A stretch of 29,793 nucleotides of DNA from an uncultured Clostridium sp. (GTDB lineage: Bacteria; Bacillota; Clostridia; Lachnospirales; Lachnospiraceae), in contig USJW01000056.1 of assembly GCA_900555045.1 (NCBI GenBank), positions 1 to 29,793 of the forward strand, read 5' to 3'. Position 1 is the first letter of the stretch; each line of letters begins with the position of its first letter. The notes beneath the pieces are model-generated. The model made no database searches. It was not told the origin of the DNA and was given only the letters and a program-made list of their open reading frames with translations. The position numbers and the translations under genes were made by a program. Below are positions 29,077 through 29,793 of the stretch, piece after piece.

Positions 29077-29697
29077 ATGATCAAAAATATTGTGTTCGAC
29101 ATGGGCGGGGTTCTGAGCGAGTACCAGCCGGAGATGGTTTGCAGACATTTTATTCCGGACGAAGCGGAGCGCAAGGCGGTCCATACCAGCGTGTTCGTGT
29201 CGCCGGAGTGGATTCTTTTAGACATGGGCGTGATCACCGAGGAGTACGCGCTGGCGCGCATGCAGGCGCGCCTGGAGACCGAGCATGAGCGCCAGATGGC
29301 GGCGCTGTGCCTGGAGCACTGGCACGAGTACTGCATGTGGCCCAAGGAGGGGATGGCGGAGCTCATGCGCTGGATTAAGAGCCAGGGGTACGGCATCTAC
29401 CTGTGCTCCAACGCCGCGCTGCGTCTGCTCAGCTGCTACCAGGATGTGCTGCCCGAGCCGCAGCTGTTCGACGGGATTTTCTTTTCCGCGGAGGAGAAGT
29501 GCATGAAGCCCCAGAAGGAGATGTATGGCCACCTGTTCGAGAGGTTTGGCATTAAGCCGGAGGAGTGCTTCTTTATCGACGACATGGCCCACAACATCGA
29601 GGGCGCCAGAGCGGTGGGTATGGACGGCTACTGCTTTGCGGACGGGGATGTGGAAAAACTGAAAAAACGGCTGGAAACGCTGAACCAGGCGGACTAA
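29077..29697 (+). CDS. HAD family phosphatase-like hydrolase
   Basis: A 206-residue haloacid dehalogenase-superfamily protein. Motif I is IVFDMGGVL with nucleophile Asp8; the usual acid/base Asp two residues later is Gly, as in the FD(L/M)G(G/N)V group that includes YihX-like proteins. Motif II is YLCSNA, motif III is the Lys in MKPQKEMY and motif IV is FFIDDMAHNIEGA. A helical cap lies at about 15-85. The substrate is likely a small phosphorylated metabolite, perhaps a sugar phosphate. It starts 28 bases after the yajC terminator, so it probably has its own weak promoter or relies on read-through. Confidence 0.92.
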   Translation: MIKNIVFDMGGVLSEYQPEMVCRHFIPDEAERKAVHTSVFVSPEWILLDMGVITEEYALARMQARLETEHERQMAALCLEHWHEYCMWPKEGMAELMRWIKSQGYGIYLCSNAALRLLSCYQDVLPEPQLFDGIFFSAEEKCMKPQKEMYGHLFERFGIKPEECFFIDDMAHNIEGARAVGMDGYCFADGDVEKLKKRLETLNQAD

Positions 29698-29709
29698 AAG
29701 ATAGAAAAA

Positions 29710-29739
29710 GCTCCATACCTTTCGGTATGGAGCCATTTT
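29710..29739 (+). terminator. Bidirectional terminator after the HAD gene
   Basis: GCTCCATACC and GGTATGGAGC form a perfect 10-bp stem with a TTTC loop, followed by CATTTTCTT on the plus strand and by five T on the minus strand. Confidence 0.88.
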
Positions 29740-29793
29740 CTTAGGATTTTCGGATTTTCAAAAAGGGTTGAAGGATAGTTGTTATTCGTGCAT

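Overview
The window looks like a chromosomal segment of an anaerobic, G+C-rich Clostridia, most likely a Lachnospiraceae. The evidence is the SCIFF peptide gene with its radical SAM maturase, a TIGR04086-type small membrane protein beside it, the tgt-yajC pair, a choline/cell-wall-binding-repeat surface protein, a cytoplasmic Csp-like subtilase, and strong purine-rich ribosome binding sites throughout. I cannot assign a species. Nothing looks like an integrated phage or an intact IS, and I saw no tRNA, rRNA or CRISPR.

Layout: (1) Positions 1-5431 hold single genes on both strands: a family 2 glycosyltransferase, an L,D-transpeptidase-fold secreted protein, an ADP-ribose-type NUDIX hydrolase, a cytidylate-kinase-like protein, a zinc-ribbon protein of unknown function and a repeat-built cell-wall-binding protein. 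(2) Positions 5786-15067 form one tightly packed plus-strand operon: a thiamine-diphosphate enzyme, two paralogous NAD-dependent sugar epimerase/reductases flanking a sugar C-methyltransferase, then three glycosyltransferase genes. (3) Positions 15366-19695 hold the polyprenyl-phosphate sugar transferase that would start the glycan on its lipid carrier, and a very unusual 940-residue LCP protein that would attach a finished glycan to the wall. (4) Positions 19889-24564 hold envelope and protein quality control: an HtrA-type protease, a divergent ClpX and a Csp-like subtilase. (5) Positions 24695-29697 hold an LspA-like signal peptidase, TIGR04086, scfA-scfB, tgt, yajC and a HAD phosphatase.

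Regions 2 and 3 read as one surface-polysaccharide pathway: nucleotide-sugar modification (apparently a branched, C-methylated or two-carbon-extended sugar), assembly on undecaprenyl phosphate, and attachment to peptidoglycan. No flippase, polymerase or nucleotide-sugar synthase is in the window, so the pathway must use genes elsewhere. The HtrA protease, the L,D-transpeptidase-fold protein and the cell-wall-binding protein fit the same envelope theme.

The most interesting points are: the proposed thiamine-diphosphate branched-sugar module; a ClpX homologue with altered pore loop, RKH loop and ClpP-docking loop; an LCP protein with long low-complexity regions on both sides of the membrane; two long bulge-free palindromes (58 and 80 nt) in intergenic DNA; a 180-base stretch almost free of C ending near a G-quadruplex motif; and compact regulatory layouts (a -35 box inside a terminator loop, a terminator between scfA and scfB, helical-turn-spaced direct repeats before htrA).
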